Positions 22,661-31,250 of a DNA stretch of 44,066 nt are shown one piece after another. The position numbers and the translations under genes are program-made. The notes beneath the pieces are model-generated. The model saw nothing but the letters and a program-made list of their open reading frames with translations. It was not told the origin of the DNA and did not search any database. The DNA comes from Methylobacterium segetis. GTDB lineage: Bacteria; Pseudomonadota; Alphaproteobacteria; Rhizobiales; Beijerinckiaceae. The DNA lies in the NCBI RefSeq assembly GCF_004348265.1, contig NZ_SMNT01000041.1, positions 1 to 44,066 of the forward strand. Direction: 5' to 3'. The stretch's first letter is position 1. Each line of letters begins with the position of its first letter.

Positions 22661-23755
22661 ATGGCCCGGGCCCTGGTGACCGGAGGCTGCGGCTTCATCG
22701 GCCGTCATCTGGTTGAGTGCTTGCTCTCGCAGGGCTTCGACGTGCGGATCCTCGACGTCGCGGATCCGGACGGGAGGCCGGAGGGTGCCGCGTTCCGGCG
22801 CGGCTCGATCCTCGATGGCGGCGACCTTGAGGCCGCGATGCGCGGCGTGGATCGGGTCTTCCACGTCGCGGGCATCTCGCACCTCTGGGTGAGGCGCCGG
22901 GCGGATCTCGCCGAGGTGAATGCCCGCGGAACCGAGAGGGTGCTTCGGGCCGCCGCCGCGGCCCGGGTGCGTCGCGTCGTCCACTGCTCGACCGAGGCCG
23001 TGCTGCTGGCCGAGCGCCTGCCTCCGCTCTCGGCCATGGCCGGGCCCTACACCCGATCCAAGCACGCGGCCGAGGCGGCCGCGCTCGCGGCGGCTCGCGA
23101 CGGGCTCGACGTCGTGATCGCGAGCCCGACCGTGCCCATCGGGGCAGAGGACCGCAACCTCACCCCGCCGGCCGCGATGCTCGCCCGCGTCCTCGCCGGC
23201 CGGACCCCCGCCTATCTCGATTGCACCCTCAACCTCGTGGGCGTGCGCGACGTGGCGGCCGGCCTCGCCCTCGCGGGCGAGCACGGGCTGCCCGGCGAGC
23301 GCTACGTCCTTAGCGGCGAGACCGTCGCCCTGCGCGATCTGCTCGCCGAGGTGGAGCGCGTGTCGGGCCGCAGGATGCCGCGCCTCACCCTTCCCGCGAG
23401 CCTCGCCCTTCCGGTCGCCGGACTCGCCGAATGGGTGGCGGACCACGTCACCGGCGCGCCGCCGGCCGCGACGCGCGAGGGCGTCCGCCTCGCCCTGCGC
23501 GCCGCGCGCGTCGACGACCGCACCGCCCGCACCGCCCTCGGCTACCGGCCGGCCCCGATCGCCGGCGCCCTGGCGGAGGCCGTGCAGTGGCTCTGTGCGA
23601 CCGGACGGTCTGTCGCCGCATCGCGGACCGGCGCGCCGGTGCCGCGGGGAGCGACCGAGCGCGGATCGAAGCCCCCTGTCGGACCGACGCTCGGCCGCGG
23701 CGCCCGGCTCCGTGCGAGCGCCGCCGCGCCGCCTCGAGAGCCGCTCGGCCGATGA
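22661..23755 (+). CDS. NAD-dependent epimerase/dehydratase family protein
   Basis: A 364-residue extended short-chain dehydrogenase. The Rossmann motif TGGCGFIGRHL lies near residues 6-16, a VFHVAGIS stretch follows, and the catalytic YTRSK (Y-x3-K) follows AMAGP. The body resembles 3-beta-HSD/HpnA-like epimerases acting on nucleotide sugars or isoprenoid-linked sugars. The last about 50 residues are basic, low-complexity and probably disordered. ATG 22661 is chosen because AAGGGGG lies just upstream; an in-frame ATG at 22637 lacks a site. No sugar-transferase gene is adjacent. Substrate unknown. Confidence 0.82.
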   Translation: MARALVTGGCGFIGRHLVECLLSQGFDVRILDVADPDGRPEGAAFRRGSILDGGDLEAAMRGVDRVFHVAGISHLWVRRRADLAEVNARGTERVLRAAAAARVRRVVHCSTEAVLLAERLPPLSAMAGPYTRSKHAAEAAALAAARDGLDVVIASPTVPIGAEDRNLTPPAAMLARVLAGRTPAYLDCTLNLVGVRDVAAGLALAGEHGLPGERYVLSGETVALRDLLAEVERVSGRRMPRLTLPASLALPVAGLAEWVADHVTGAPPAATREGVRLALRAARVDDRTARTALGYRPAPIAGALAEAVQWLCATGRSVAASRTGAPVPRGATERGSKPPVGPTLGRGARLRASAAAPPREPLGR

Positions 23756-23847
23756 TGCGGGGAGCGGTTTCGGCCGAGGCCCCTCCCCGAGGCCCCTCCC
23801 TTTGCGAGCCCACGGGCCGGCCCGGCCGGGGGAGCACGCCGTTCCGG

Positions 23848-24180
23848 TCAGCCGAGCCCGGCGAAGGCCAAGCGGGTGAGGAGGGTGTAGCTCGCCTCGA
23901 ACGTCATGATCGCGACGAAGACGAGCAGCGCCGCGGGCGGAACGAGGATCGCGTAGACGAGCGCGAGTCGCTCCCAGGCCATGTGCATGAAGACCGCGAC
24001 GATCAGGCCGGCCTTCACGATCATGAACAGCAGGATCAGGAACCACCGCAGGGATCCCTGGAGGTGAAAGTAATCCACGAGGTACGAGCAGCCGCTCAGC
24101 ACGAACAGCCACCCCCATACGAGGAGATAGAGGCGGATCGGGTGGGCCTGCTCCGGGCCCCCTGCCGTGCCGGCGGACAT
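23848..24180 (-). CDS. Cytochrome c oxidase subunit IV family protein
   Basis: A 110-residue protein with three membrane helices (about 17-37, 45-66 and 75-98). It matches the prokaryotic COX4 small subunit found at the end of oxidase operons: IRLYLLVWGWLFVLSGCSYL, then FLILLFMIVKAGLIVAVFMHM. It stabilises the oxidase and is not catalytic. It lies 10 bases after subunit III on the same strand and is the last gene of the cox operon. A weak GC-rich tail follows with no clear terminator. Confidence 0.85.
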   Translation of the reverse strand: MSAGTAGGPEQAHPIRLYLLVWGWLFVLSGCSYLVDYFHLQGSLRWFLILLFMIVKAGLIVAVFMHMAWERLALVYAILVPPAALLVFVAIMTFEASYTLLTRLAFAGLG

Positions 24181-24190
24181 CGGACGTCTC

Positions 24191-24913
24191 CTACCAGAGA
24201 TAGAACAGGGCGAAGATGAAGACCCAGACCAGATCGACGAAGTGCCAGTAGAGGCCGAGGATCTCGACGTTCTCGTAGCGCCCGCGCTGGCTCGTGAAGA
24301 AGCCGCGCCGGCCCGTCTCGAAGTCCCCGCGCCAGACCTTCCGGGCGACGACGGCGAGCAGGATGACGCCGATCGTCACGTGGGTGCCGTGGAAGCCCGT
24401 GATCATGAAGAACGACGAGCCGAACTGGTCGGCCCCCCAGGGATTGCCCCAGGGGCGCACGCCCTCGTGGATCAGCTTCGTCCACTCGAAGGCCTGCATG
24501 CCGACGAAGGTCGCCCCGAGCAGGGCCGTGACGATCATCAGCAGCGCCGTCCTGACGCGGTCGCGCCGGTAGCCGAAGGCCACCGCCATCGCCATCGTTC
24601 CGCTGCTCGAGATCAGCACGAAGGTCATGATCGCGATCAGGATCAGCGGCATCTTCGTGCCGCCGATCTCGAGGGCGAAGACCTCGCTCGGGTTCGGCCA
24701 GGGCACGGTCGTCGACATCCGCACCGTCATGTACGACAGCAGGAAGCAGCCGAACACGAAGGTGTCGCTCAGGAGGAAGATCCACATCATGGCCTTCCGC
24801 CAGGATGCGCCGCCGAAGGCCTGCCGGTCGGCCGACCATTCGCGCGAGAGCCGGCGCCACTGACTCGGCCGGGTCTCGGCGGGAGCGACGGATCGGAACG
24901 CGAAGCCGGTCAT
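24191..24913 (-). CDS. Cytochrome c oxidase subunit III
   Basis: A 240-residue polytopic protein. After a 45-residue hydrophilic start come five or so helices with the subunit III pattern: KAMMWIFLLSDTFVFGCFLL, GMQAFEWTKLIHEGVRPW, FFMITGFHGTHVTIGVI with the conserved H-G-x-H, and VEILGLYWHFVDLVWVFIF near the end. It is an oxidase core subunit associated with lipid and proton uptake. ATG 24913 is taken; upstream in-frame codons belong to the end of the preceding gene. It follows a shorter III-like gene by 16 bases. Confidence 0.9.
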   Translation of the reverse strand: MTGFAFRSVAPAETRPSQWRRLSREWSADRQAFGGASWRKAMMWIFLLSDTFVFGCFLLSYMTVRMSTTVPWPNPSEVFALEIGGTKMPLILIAIMTFVLISSSGTMAMAVAFGYRRDRVRTALLMIVTALLGATFVGMQAFEWTKLIHEGVRPWGNPWGADQFGSSFFMITGFHGTHVTIGVILLAVVARKVWRGDFETGRRGFFTSQRGRYENVEILGLYWHFVDLVWVFIFALFYLW

Positions 24914-24929
24914 GCTCTTCTCGCTGGTC

Positions 24930-25631
24930 TCACAGGGGGCCGCACAGGGCGAGGATCCAGCCCGACCAGGGCGTCCGGTACAGGACACCGAACAGGACGA
25001 GCCAGATCGCCAGGAGGGCGTCGAGATAGACGGCGCAGAGGAACGCCGCCGGGCGCAGGTCGCGCGGGTCGGCCGCCCTGAGCGCGCGCACGGCGATCAC
25101 CGCGAGGGCGGCGACCCCGCCCGCGACGTGCAGGCCGTGCAGGGCCGTGAGCAGGTAGAAGAAGGCGGCGGCGGCGTCCGAGCCGGGGCCGGCCCCGAGG
25201 TCGAGGAGCCGGCGCCAGGCGAGCCACTGCCACGCGAAAAATCCCGCCGTGGCGGTGCCTGCGGCCGCGAGCGCGAGGAGGAGGCCGTCACGCTCGCCCC
25301 GGCTCGCCGCGCGCACGGCGCCGTGCAGGGCGACGCTCGCCAGCGCGAGCAGGCCGGTCACCGACCACAGGATGCCCGGATCGGGCAGCGTCTGCCAGGC
25401 CTCCCGCGGGACGCGCATGGTGTAGGCGGCGACGAGAAGGGCGAAGAGCAGGCCGATCGCCGCGAGGAGCACCGCGAGGCCGAGCCTCGCCGGCGCGACC
25501 GGGTGGGGGCCCGCCGGCACGCCGAGCGTCATCCCGGTCTCGAGCCACGGCTTCGAGGCGAGCCGCTGACGCGACAGCCACCGCGCGGACAGTGCGGCGA
25601 GAACGGCGAGATAGAGGAGCACGAGGGTCAT
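24930..25631 (-). CDS. Second cytochrome c oxidase subunit III-like protein
   Basis: A 233-residue polytopic protein related to subunit III but more diverged: LGLAVLLAAIGLLFALLVAAY, FFAWQWLAWRRLLDLG, FFYLLTALHGLHVAGGV with the H-G-x-H pair, and AVYLDALLAIWLVLFGVLY in place of the usual WHFVD. Two subunit III homologues in tandem after subunit I is the arrangement of the coxMNOP oxidase of Bradyrhizobium. Its start lies just beyond the end of the subunit I gene, separated by seven bases. Confidence 0.78.
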   Translation of the reverse strand: MTLVLLYLAVLAALSARWLSRQRLASKPWLETGMTLGVPAGPHPVAPARLGLAVLLAAIGLLFALLVAAYTMRVPREAWQTLPDPGILWSVTGLLALASVALHGAVRAASRGERDGLLLALAAAGTATAGFFAWQWLAWRRLLDLGAGPGSDAAAAFFYLLTALHGLHVAGGVAALAVIAVRALRAADPRDLRPAAFLCAVYLDALLAIWLVLFGVLYRTPWSGWILALCGPL

Positions 25632-25638
25632 CGCGTCC

Positions 25639-27408
25639 TCATGCCGGTGCGGGCCCGGGAGCGCGGCCCGGCTGGTTCTGGGGGATGAAGTCCTCGGCCG
25701 CGCCCGGCACGCTGTAATCGTAGGCCCAGCGGTAGACCACGGGCGGGGTCGCGCCCCAGTTTCCGTGCGGGGGCGGCGTCTCGGGGGTCTGCCACTCCAG
25801 GGTGGTGGCCCGCCACGGGTTGGGGCCGGCCGGGGCGCCGTGCGTCAGGCTGCGCACCAGGTTGTACAGGAACACGATCTGGGCGGCGCCGACGAGGAGG
25901 GCGACGACGCTGATGAAGGCGTTGAGCGTCGCGACCGAGGGTGTGACGAAGCTCAGGCCCTCGATGTCGAAATAGCGGCGCGGCACGCCCATCAACCCGA
26001 GATAGTGCATCGGGAAGAAGATCGCGTAGGCGCCGAGGAACGTGGCCCAGAAGTGCAATTGCCCCAGCCGCTCGTCGAGCATCCGGCCGGTGACCTTCGG
26101 GTACCAGTGATAGAGGCCCCCGAAGATGACCAGGATCGGCGCGACGCCCATGACCATGTGGAAATGCGCGACGACGAACATCGTGTCGGAGAGGGGCACG
26201 TCGACCACCACGTTGCCGAGGAAGAGACCGGTCAGGCCGCCGTTCAGGAAGGTCACGATGAAGGCGATCGCGAACAGCATCGGCAGCGTGAGGTGGATGT
26301 CCCCGCGCCAGAGCGTCAGAACCCAGTTGTAGACCTTGATCGCCGTCGGAATGGCGATCACGAGCGTCGTGGTGGCGAAGAAGAACCCGAAATACGGGTT
26401 CATGCCGCTGACATACATGTGGTGCGCCCACACCACGAAGCTCAGGGCTCCGATCGCGACGATCGCCCAGACCATCATCCGGTAGCCGAAGATGTTCTTG
26501 CGCGCGTGGGTGCTGATCAGGTCCGAGACGATCCCGAAGGCGGGAAGCGCCACGATGTAGACTTCCGGATGGCCGAAGAACCAGAATAGGTGCTGGAAGA
26601 GGATCGGGCTGCCGCCGTTGTAGCGGAGGCGCTGCCCGGCCTCGACGATCGCCGGCATGAAGAAGCTCGTGCCGAGGAGGCGGTCGAGGAGCATCATCAC
26701 GGCGCCCACGAACAGGGCCGGAAAGGCGAGCAGCGCCAGGATCGTGGCGGTGAAGATGCCCCAGATCGTGAGCGGCATCCGCATCAGGGTCATGCCGGGC
26801 GCCCGCGCCTGGAGCACGGTCACGACGTAGTTCACGCCGCCCATCGTGAAGCCGATGATGAACAGGATCAGGGAGAGGAGCATCAGGACGATGCCCCATT
26901 CCTGGCCCGGCGTGCCGGAGAGGATCGCCTGCGGCGGGTAGAGGGTCCAGCCGGCGCCGGTCGGGCCGCCCGGCGCGAAGAAGCTCGCCACGAGGACGAG
27001 CACGGCCAGCAGATAGATCCAGTAGCTCAGCATGTTGACGTAGGGGAACACCATGTCCCGGGCGCCGAGCATGAGCGGGATGAGGTAATTGCCGAACCCG
27101 CCGAGGAAGAGGGCCGTCAGCAGGTAGATCACCATGATCATCCCGTGCATGGTGATGAGCTGGTAATATTCCTTCGGTCCGATGAACGAGATCGCGCCCG
27201 GAAAGCCGAGCTGAAGCCGCACCAGCCATGACAGGACCAGCGCAACGAGGCCGATCGCGAGGGCGGTCGACGCGTATTGGATGGCGATGATCTTGGCGTC
27301 CTGGCTGAAGACGTACTTCGTCAGCCAGCTGTGAGGATGGTAGAGTTCGACGTCCTCGCTCTCCGCCCCCGGCAGGGGCCCGGCGGTTCCCAGCTGAGCG
27401 TCGGCCAT
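25639..27408 (-). CDS. ctaD: Cytochrome c oxidase subunit I
   Basis: A 589-residue heme-copper oxidase catalytic subunit with about 12 helices. Visible hallmarks are GFGNYLIPLMLGARDM near the D-channel entry, the GHPEVY motif with the helix VI Glu and the cross-linked His-Tyr pair, the WAHHM copper-B histidines, the IPTAIKVYNW K-channel region, and HFHMVMG, the heme a and a3 ligands. These put it in the A-type (A1) family. Length is slightly above average through N- and C-terminal extensions. It directly follows subunit II in an operon resembling coxMNOP, a second aa3-type oxidase in rhizobia. Copper-delivery and heme-synthesis genes are not in the window. Confidence 0.95.
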   Translation of the reverse strand: MADAQLGTAGPLPGAESEDVELYHPHSWLTKYVFSQDAKIIAIQYASTALAIGLVALVLSWLVRLQLGFPGAISFIGPKEYYQLITMHGMIMVIYLLTALFLGGFGNYLIPLMLGARDMVFPYVNMLSYWIYLLAVLVLVASFFAPGGPTGAGWTLYPPQAILSGTPGQEWGIVLMLLSLILFIIGFTMGGVNYVVTVLQARAPGMTLMRMPLTIWGIFTATILALLAFPALFVGAVMMLLDRLLGTSFFMPAIVEAGQRLRYNGGSPILFQHLFWFFGHPEVYIVALPAFGIVSDLISTHARKNIFGYRMMVWAIVAIGALSFVVWAHHMYVSGMNPYFGFFFATTTLVIAIPTAIKVYNWVLTLWRGDIHLTLPMLFAIAFIVTFLNGGLTGLFLGNVVVDVPLSDTMFVVAHFHMVMGVAPILVIFGGLYHWYPKVTGRMLDERLGQLHFWATFLGAYAIFFPMHYLGLMGVPRRYFDIEGLSFVTPSVATLNAFISVVALLVGAAQIVFLYNLVRSLTHGAPAGPNPWRATTLEWQTPETPPPHGNWGATPPVVYRWAYDYSVPGAAEDFIPQNQPGRAPGPAPA

Positions 27409-27421
27409 CGGCTGCGCCTCC

Positions 27422-28255
27422 TCATCGGTCCGACGGGGCGGTTTGCTGGGCGGCGACGCGCCGCTGCCCCCTGCCCGCCGGAAGCTGGGCGAATGTCCGC
27501 TGGCGCTGGAGCCACGACGCGTAGTCGGGCTCGGCGTCGACGACGACGCGGCCGCGCATCGCGTAGTGGCTGACGCCGCAAACCTCGTTGCAGAGGGCGT
27601 CGAAGGTGCCGACCCGGGTCGGCGTCAGCCAGAAATACGTGACCGTGCCCGGGATGATGTCCATCTTCGCCCGGAATTCCGGCACGTAGAAGTTATGGAT
27701 GACGTCGACGGAGCGCAGCAGGACCTTCACGGGCCTGCCGAGGGGCAGATGAAGGTCGCCGTCGATGACGACATCGTCGCGCCCGGCCGCGTCCTCCGGG
27801 TCGAGGCCGAGGGGGTTCTCCTCGCCGACATGGCGGATGTTCGCGGCGCCGAGGCGCCCGTCCGCGCCCGGCAGGCGGAACGCCCACCGCCATTGCTGCG
27901 CGACGACCTCGACCTCGGAGGCGCCCGGCGGCACGCTCACGAACCGGTTCCAGACGACGAGGCCCGGCGCGAGGAGGGCCGCCACGCCGAGCCCCGTCAC
28001 GACGGTGAGCCAGACCTCGAGGCGGCGGCTCTCGGGCTCGTAGGCCGCCCGCGCGCCCGGCCTGTGACGGAAGCGGACGAGGCAGTAGGCGATGAACAGG
28101 ACGATCGCCGTGAAGGCGATGCCCGTAATCCAGAAGGTGATGATCAGCGTCGCGTCGATGTAGCCCCAATCCGAGGCGATCGGGGTCCACCACCATGGGC
28201 TGAGGAGATGGAAGGCGATCGATCCGACGGCGATCAGTACGAGGACGGGCGCCAT
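27422..28255 (-). CDS. coxB: Cytochrome c oxidase subunit II
   Basis: A 277-residue subunit with an N-terminal hydrophobic segment, two transmembrane helices (about 35-60 and 80-105) and a periplasmic cupredoxin domain carrying the CuA centre. The ligands are visible: the His of VIHNFYVPEFRAKMD, then C-x3-C-x3-H-x2-M in CNEVCGVSHYAM. It accepts electrons from cytochrome c; no fused heme c motif (CxxCH) is present. A short insert (NPLGLDPEDAAGRDD) lies in the cupredoxin domain. The ATG at 28255 has no competing start before the first helix. It is 20 bases downstream of the DUF2189 gene. Confidence 0.93.
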   Translation of the reverse strand: MAPVLVLIAVGSIAFHLLSPWWWTPIASDWGYIDATLIITFWITGIAFTAIVLFIAYCLVRFRHRPGARAAYEPESRRLEVWLTVVTGLGVAALLAPGLVVWNRFVSVPPGASEVEVVAQQWRWAFRLPGADGRLGAANIRHVGEENPLGLDPEDAAGRDDVVIDGDLHLPLGRPVKVLLRSVDVIHNFYVPEFRAKMDIIPGTVTYFWLTPTRVGTFDALCNEVCGVSHYAMRGRVVVDAEPDYASWLQRQRTFAQLPAGRGQRRVAAQQTAPSDR

Positions 28256-28275
28256 GTCCGATGCCTTCCCTCCCC

Positions 28276-29067
28276 TCAGGGGGCGATGGTCCGCCGGTAG
28301 AGGTGCCACGTCGCGTGCCCGAGAATGGGCAGCACCACGGCGAGGCCGACGAAGAGCGGAAGCATTCCCGCGACGAGGAGCCCCGCCACGATGAAGCCCC
28401 ACATCAGGAAGGTGCGTGGGCTGGTCCGCACGGCGTCCAGGGAGGTCTCGATCGCCGCGAGGGCCTCGACGTTGCGATCGACGAGCATGGGAAGGGAGAT
28501 CACGCTGATCGCGAGAGCGAGCAGCGAGAACGCGAAGCCCACGAGATTGCCGACGACGATCAGCGCCCACCCGCGCGCCGTCGTGAGCACATCCGCCACG
28601 AAACCGAGGATCGTCTCGGGCCTGTCGGTGCCGTACAGGGTCCAGTAGAGCCCCATCGCGGCGACGAGCCAGGCCAAGAAAATCGCCGTGAGCAGGAGGC
28701 CCACCGCGAGGATGGGCCCGGAGGCGTGGGTGCGCAGCGGCGCGTAGGCGCGCGCCCAGTTCGGATCGAGGCCCTCCGCCCGCCTCCGGCTGAGTTCATA
28801 GAGGCCGATCGCCGCGAAGGGGCCGACCAGCGCGAAGCCGGATGCGAGGGGGAACAGGAGCGGGATCAGATCCTGCTCGAACGTCACGGTGGCGATGATC
28901 AGGCCCGCGACCGGATAGATCGCGATCACGAAGAGCACGTGCGTCGGCATCGCGAGGAAGTCCTCGACGCCTTTGGCCAGGGCGAACCGGAGATCCTGTG
29001 CCGAGACCGTCCGCACCTCCGGACGTGTTCCGACGTGGTGGGCGAAGATCGCACGCAGCGTCGTCAT
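28276..29067 (-). CDS. DUF2189 membrane protein
   Basis: A 263-residue protein with about six helices in three hairpins and the DUF2189 pattern: LRFALAKGVEDFLAMPTHVL, LLFPLASGFALVGPFAAIGLYELSRR, and HATWHLYRRTI at the end. The family has no firm function but often sits beside respiratory genes in alphaproteobacteria. Here it is the first gene of the run leading into the oxidase subunits, with only 20 bases to subunit II. A role in oxidase insertion or regulation is possible but inferred. Confidence 0.82.
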   Translation of the reverse strand: MTTLRAIFAHHVGTRPEVRTVSAQDLRFALAKGVEDFLAMPTHVLFVIAIYPVAGLIIATVTFEQDLIPLLFPLASGFALVGPFAAIGLYELSRRRAEGLDPNWARAYAPLRTHASGPILAVGLLLTAIFLAWLVAAMGLYWTLYGTDRPETILGFVADVLTTARGWALIVVGNLVGFAFSLLALAISVISLPMLVDRNVEALAAIETSLDAVRTSPRTFLMWGFIVAGLLVAGMLPLFVGLAVVLPILGHATWHLYRRTIAP

Positions 29068-29154
29068 CGCACCGTCCTTCCTCGGGAAGTCGTCTCGCTG
29101 CGGCCGGGCCGCCCCTCCGGACGGGCCTCGTGCCCTCGCGAGAATTCAGCGCGG

Positions 29155-29230
29155 CAGGAAGACGATATAACGTACTGTGCCCTCGCACTTCCAGAACGTT
29201 TGATAATTCACTTTGCAAATCCAAGCATTC
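29155..29230 (-). promoter_or_regulatory. AT-rich candidate promoter region of the cox operon
   Basis: The gap between the cox operon start and the glycosyltransferase stop is 230 bases. Within it, 29155-29230 is markedly AT-rich. On the minus strand TTATAT (29170-29165) is a plausible -10 element about 100 bases before the DUF2189 start, with a poor -35. I do not see a clean FNR/FixK box (TTGAT-N4-ATCAA); TTTGATAATTC is only a half-match. Confidence 0.35.
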
Positions 29231-29297
29231 GTGCCGAGCGGAAAGGTCCGGCGAGCGGCTCGGCAGATTGGCCGGAGGCCCGGCCCAGACCCCGGGG

Positions 29298-30104
29298 CTA
29301 GGCTTCCCCGCTGCCTCGACGGAGAAGGCCGCCGACCTGATCCGGCGTCAGGCCGAAGCGGGACAGGAAGGCTTCGTCGAACGGGAAGCCCGTCCGTCCG
29401 ACGCGGGCGCTCATGTCGCGCCGCCAGGCGCTGTACGGACCGTGGGTCTCCGAGTGATTGGCGGAGGTATTGATTACATAGGCGCCGGTCGCCCTCAGGC
29501 GGACGACCTTCGCTCCGCGCTCATGGGCGGTTTCCGGCCAGCGGTAATGTTCGTGAAGCGCGGCGTGCGGATCGCGCCGCAGCGGATCCGCGGAGTCCGG
29601 AATGAGCCGAGCCACGATGCTGGAGCCGCAGAGACGGTGGAACGCGCCGTCGAAGATCTCCGGATCGGGAAGTGGGGTGGCGCGCAGGGACCGGACGTCG
29701 GCGGCGAAACCCTCGGCAATGTATCCGCCGAGCGCGTCGGGCGGGATCGTGGCCCGGGCGATCTCGACCAAGTGCCTGTCGATCCAATCGTCGGCATCGA
29801 GGAACATCAGCAGGCCGCCGCCCTGGGCGAGGACGTGCCGGGCGATCGCGTGCTTCTTCCTCCCGCTGTCGAGGTTGTCCGCCCGAACGTCGGCGGCGGC
29901 CCAGTCGGCGGCAAGGATGGTCGTCCGGTCGGCGAGGCACGGAAGGGGCGGCTCGTCATGGGCGGCGATGACGATGCGGAAGGAGCGGTCCGTCTGCGCG
30001 GCGGCGGAGGCCAGGGTCAGGCCGAGAAGCGCCGTCACGAGGGGCCAGTCGGCTGCGGCCTCGCGGGCGATCAGCGGGATGCCGAAGGTGAAGGGCTCGG
30101 CCAC
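29298..30104 (-). CDS. Glycosyltransferase family 2-like protein
   Basis: A 268-residue soluble protein with a GT-A fold outline: FGIPLIAREAAADW at the nucleotide-binding start, GLLMFLDADDWIDRHLVE with the DxD motif (DADD), and a C-terminal HGPYSAWRRDMSARVG region. The donor and acceptor sugars cannot be told. No membrane segment is seen. It is 12 bases downstream of another glycosyltransferase on the same strand, so they are probably co-transcribed. Both may act on a surface glycan. Confidence 0.72.
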   Translation of the reverse strand: MAEPFTFGIPLIAREAAADWPLVTALLGLTLASAAAQTDRSFRIVIAAHDEPPLPCLADRTTILAADWAAADVRADNLDSGRKKHAIARHVLAQGGGLLMFLDADDWIDRHLVEIARATIPPDALGGYIAEGFAADVRSLRATPLPDPEIFDGAFHRLCGSSIVARLIPDSADPLRRDPHAALHEHYRWPETAHERGAKVVRLRATGAYVINTSANHSETHGPYSAWRRDMSARVGRTGFPFDEAFLSRFGLTPDQVGGLLRRGSGEA

Positions 30105-30116
30105 GGTCGGGGCTCC

Positions 30117-31121
30117 TCAGGTGCCGGCGGGGGCCTGCGACCCGGGCCGGATCGCGGAAGGGGTCGATGCGGCGACATGCGCCCCGTAGAGACGGCAGCA
30201 GCGCGCATGGCAGGCCCGTACGCCGTCATCCGCCAGGAATGCGTCGTAGAGGGTACGGGCGGCCGGCAGCCTGCCCGCGATCGTCGCATCCTCCTCCTCG
30301 TTGCGGTCGAAGACCGGCCAGTTCGCATCCCGATCCCAGTCGATGTTCAGGCCTCCGCCCCGGCGATGCTTGACGACGTAATCGTCCCAGGAGCGCGTGT
30401 TGTAGTGGTTGACCTGAGCCAGCCTCCAGGAGACCGCGCCCGGTTCCGATTGCAGGAATTCGTTCCGCGATTCGTCGTGGAAGTAGGCGGGCAGCACGTC
30501 GCCGGCCCCGTTCACGTAGCGGAGCGTGCCGAGGGCCTCGGGACGTGGGAAGCGAGGCTGATGCGGCAGCAGCTTGCACCCGTACGCCCCGGCCCTGGTG
30601 AAGAGCGTCTTGTAGGGCCGGTTCACCCCGTGCCCGCGCGGGGCCGCCCGGGTGAAGCGCTCCGTCACGAAGTCCGGCGACCACGCATGGTGGCCGGAAC
30701 TGCCGAAGACGCGCCAGTTGACGAGGACGGCCGTGCACCCCGGAACGGCCTCGATGAGGTCCGTGACGCGCCCCTCCCCGACGTGGACGTTGAGGAACTC
30801 GTCGGCGTCGAGGACCATGATCCAGGCCGCCTCGGCGAGGACGGGCAGCGCCTCCGCCCGTGCGTAGGCCGCGAGTTGCGGCTTGTCGTCCGGGGCGACG
30901 GCGTGCGCCAGATGGGTGACGAGGCCGAGCGCCTGGAGCCGGTCGAGCAGGGCGGGCGATCCGTCGACGCAGTCGTTCGTGCAGACGACGATGTCCGTGA
31001 AGCCGATGGCGCGGTGATAGGCCAGCCATTCGAGGATGTAGGGTCCCTCGTTGCGCATGGTGGCCACGAGGAGGATGCGGCAGGGTCTCTGCGCCTCGAA
31101 CGGCGGGACGAGCGAGGTCAT
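30117..31121 (-). CDS. Glycosyltransferase family 2/92-like protein
   Basis: A 334-residue protein with ILLVATMRNEGPYILEWLAYHRAIGF at its start, the classic opening of the Glyco_tranf_2_4 group, then FTDIVVCTNDCVDGS, IMVLDADEFLN with the DxD, and a C-terminal QVNHYNTRSWDDYVVKHRRGGG. These features match family GT2/GT92-like enzymes that often occur in polysaccharide clusters. ATG 31121 is preferred to an upstream in-frame start because the extra residues are unlike the family. It is upstream of the second transferase; the DedA-type gene further upstream is 129 bases away. Confidence 0.8.
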   Translation of the reverse strand: MTSLVPPFEAQRPCRILLVATMRNEGPYILEWLAYHRAIGFTDIVVCTNDCVDGSPALLDRLQALGLVTHLAHAVAPDDKPQLAAYARAEALPVLAEAAWIMVLDADEFLNVHVGEGRVTDLIEAVPGCTAVLVNWRVFGSSGHHAWSPDFVTERFTRAAPRGHGVNRPYKTLFTRAGAYGCKLLPHQPRFPRPEALGTLRYVNGAGDVLPAYFHDESRNEFLQSEPGAVSWRLAQVNHYNTRSWDDYVVKHRRGGGLNIDWDRDANWPVFDRNEEEDATIAGRLPAARTLYDAFLADDGVRACHARCCRLYGAHVAASTPSAIRPGSQAPAGT

Positions 31122-31196
31122 CAAGCTGCGGTCAACCGTCGATGCGCTGCGGCACCCGGACAAGCGGAGGGTCCGGGTGAAGGTTCCGATGCCGTG

Positions 31197-31235
31197 CCGC
31201 TCCTCGCCGCCGCCGCCGAACCGCTCCTCGCCGCC
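31197..31235. repeat. 15-base direct repeat, period 24
   Basis: CCGCTCCTCGCCGCC occurs at 31197-31211 and 31221-31235, in the gap between the DedA-type gene and the glycosyltransferase. The GC-rich spacer extends the similarity. The gap holds no gene I can support. Confidence 0.7.
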
Positions 31236-31250
31236 CTCGCGTCCCGCGGG

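Noticed and set aside
29195..29222. FNR/FixK box upstream of the cox operon
   Set aside because: Only one half-site (TTTGAT) is present; the second half does not match ATCAA at the needed spacing.
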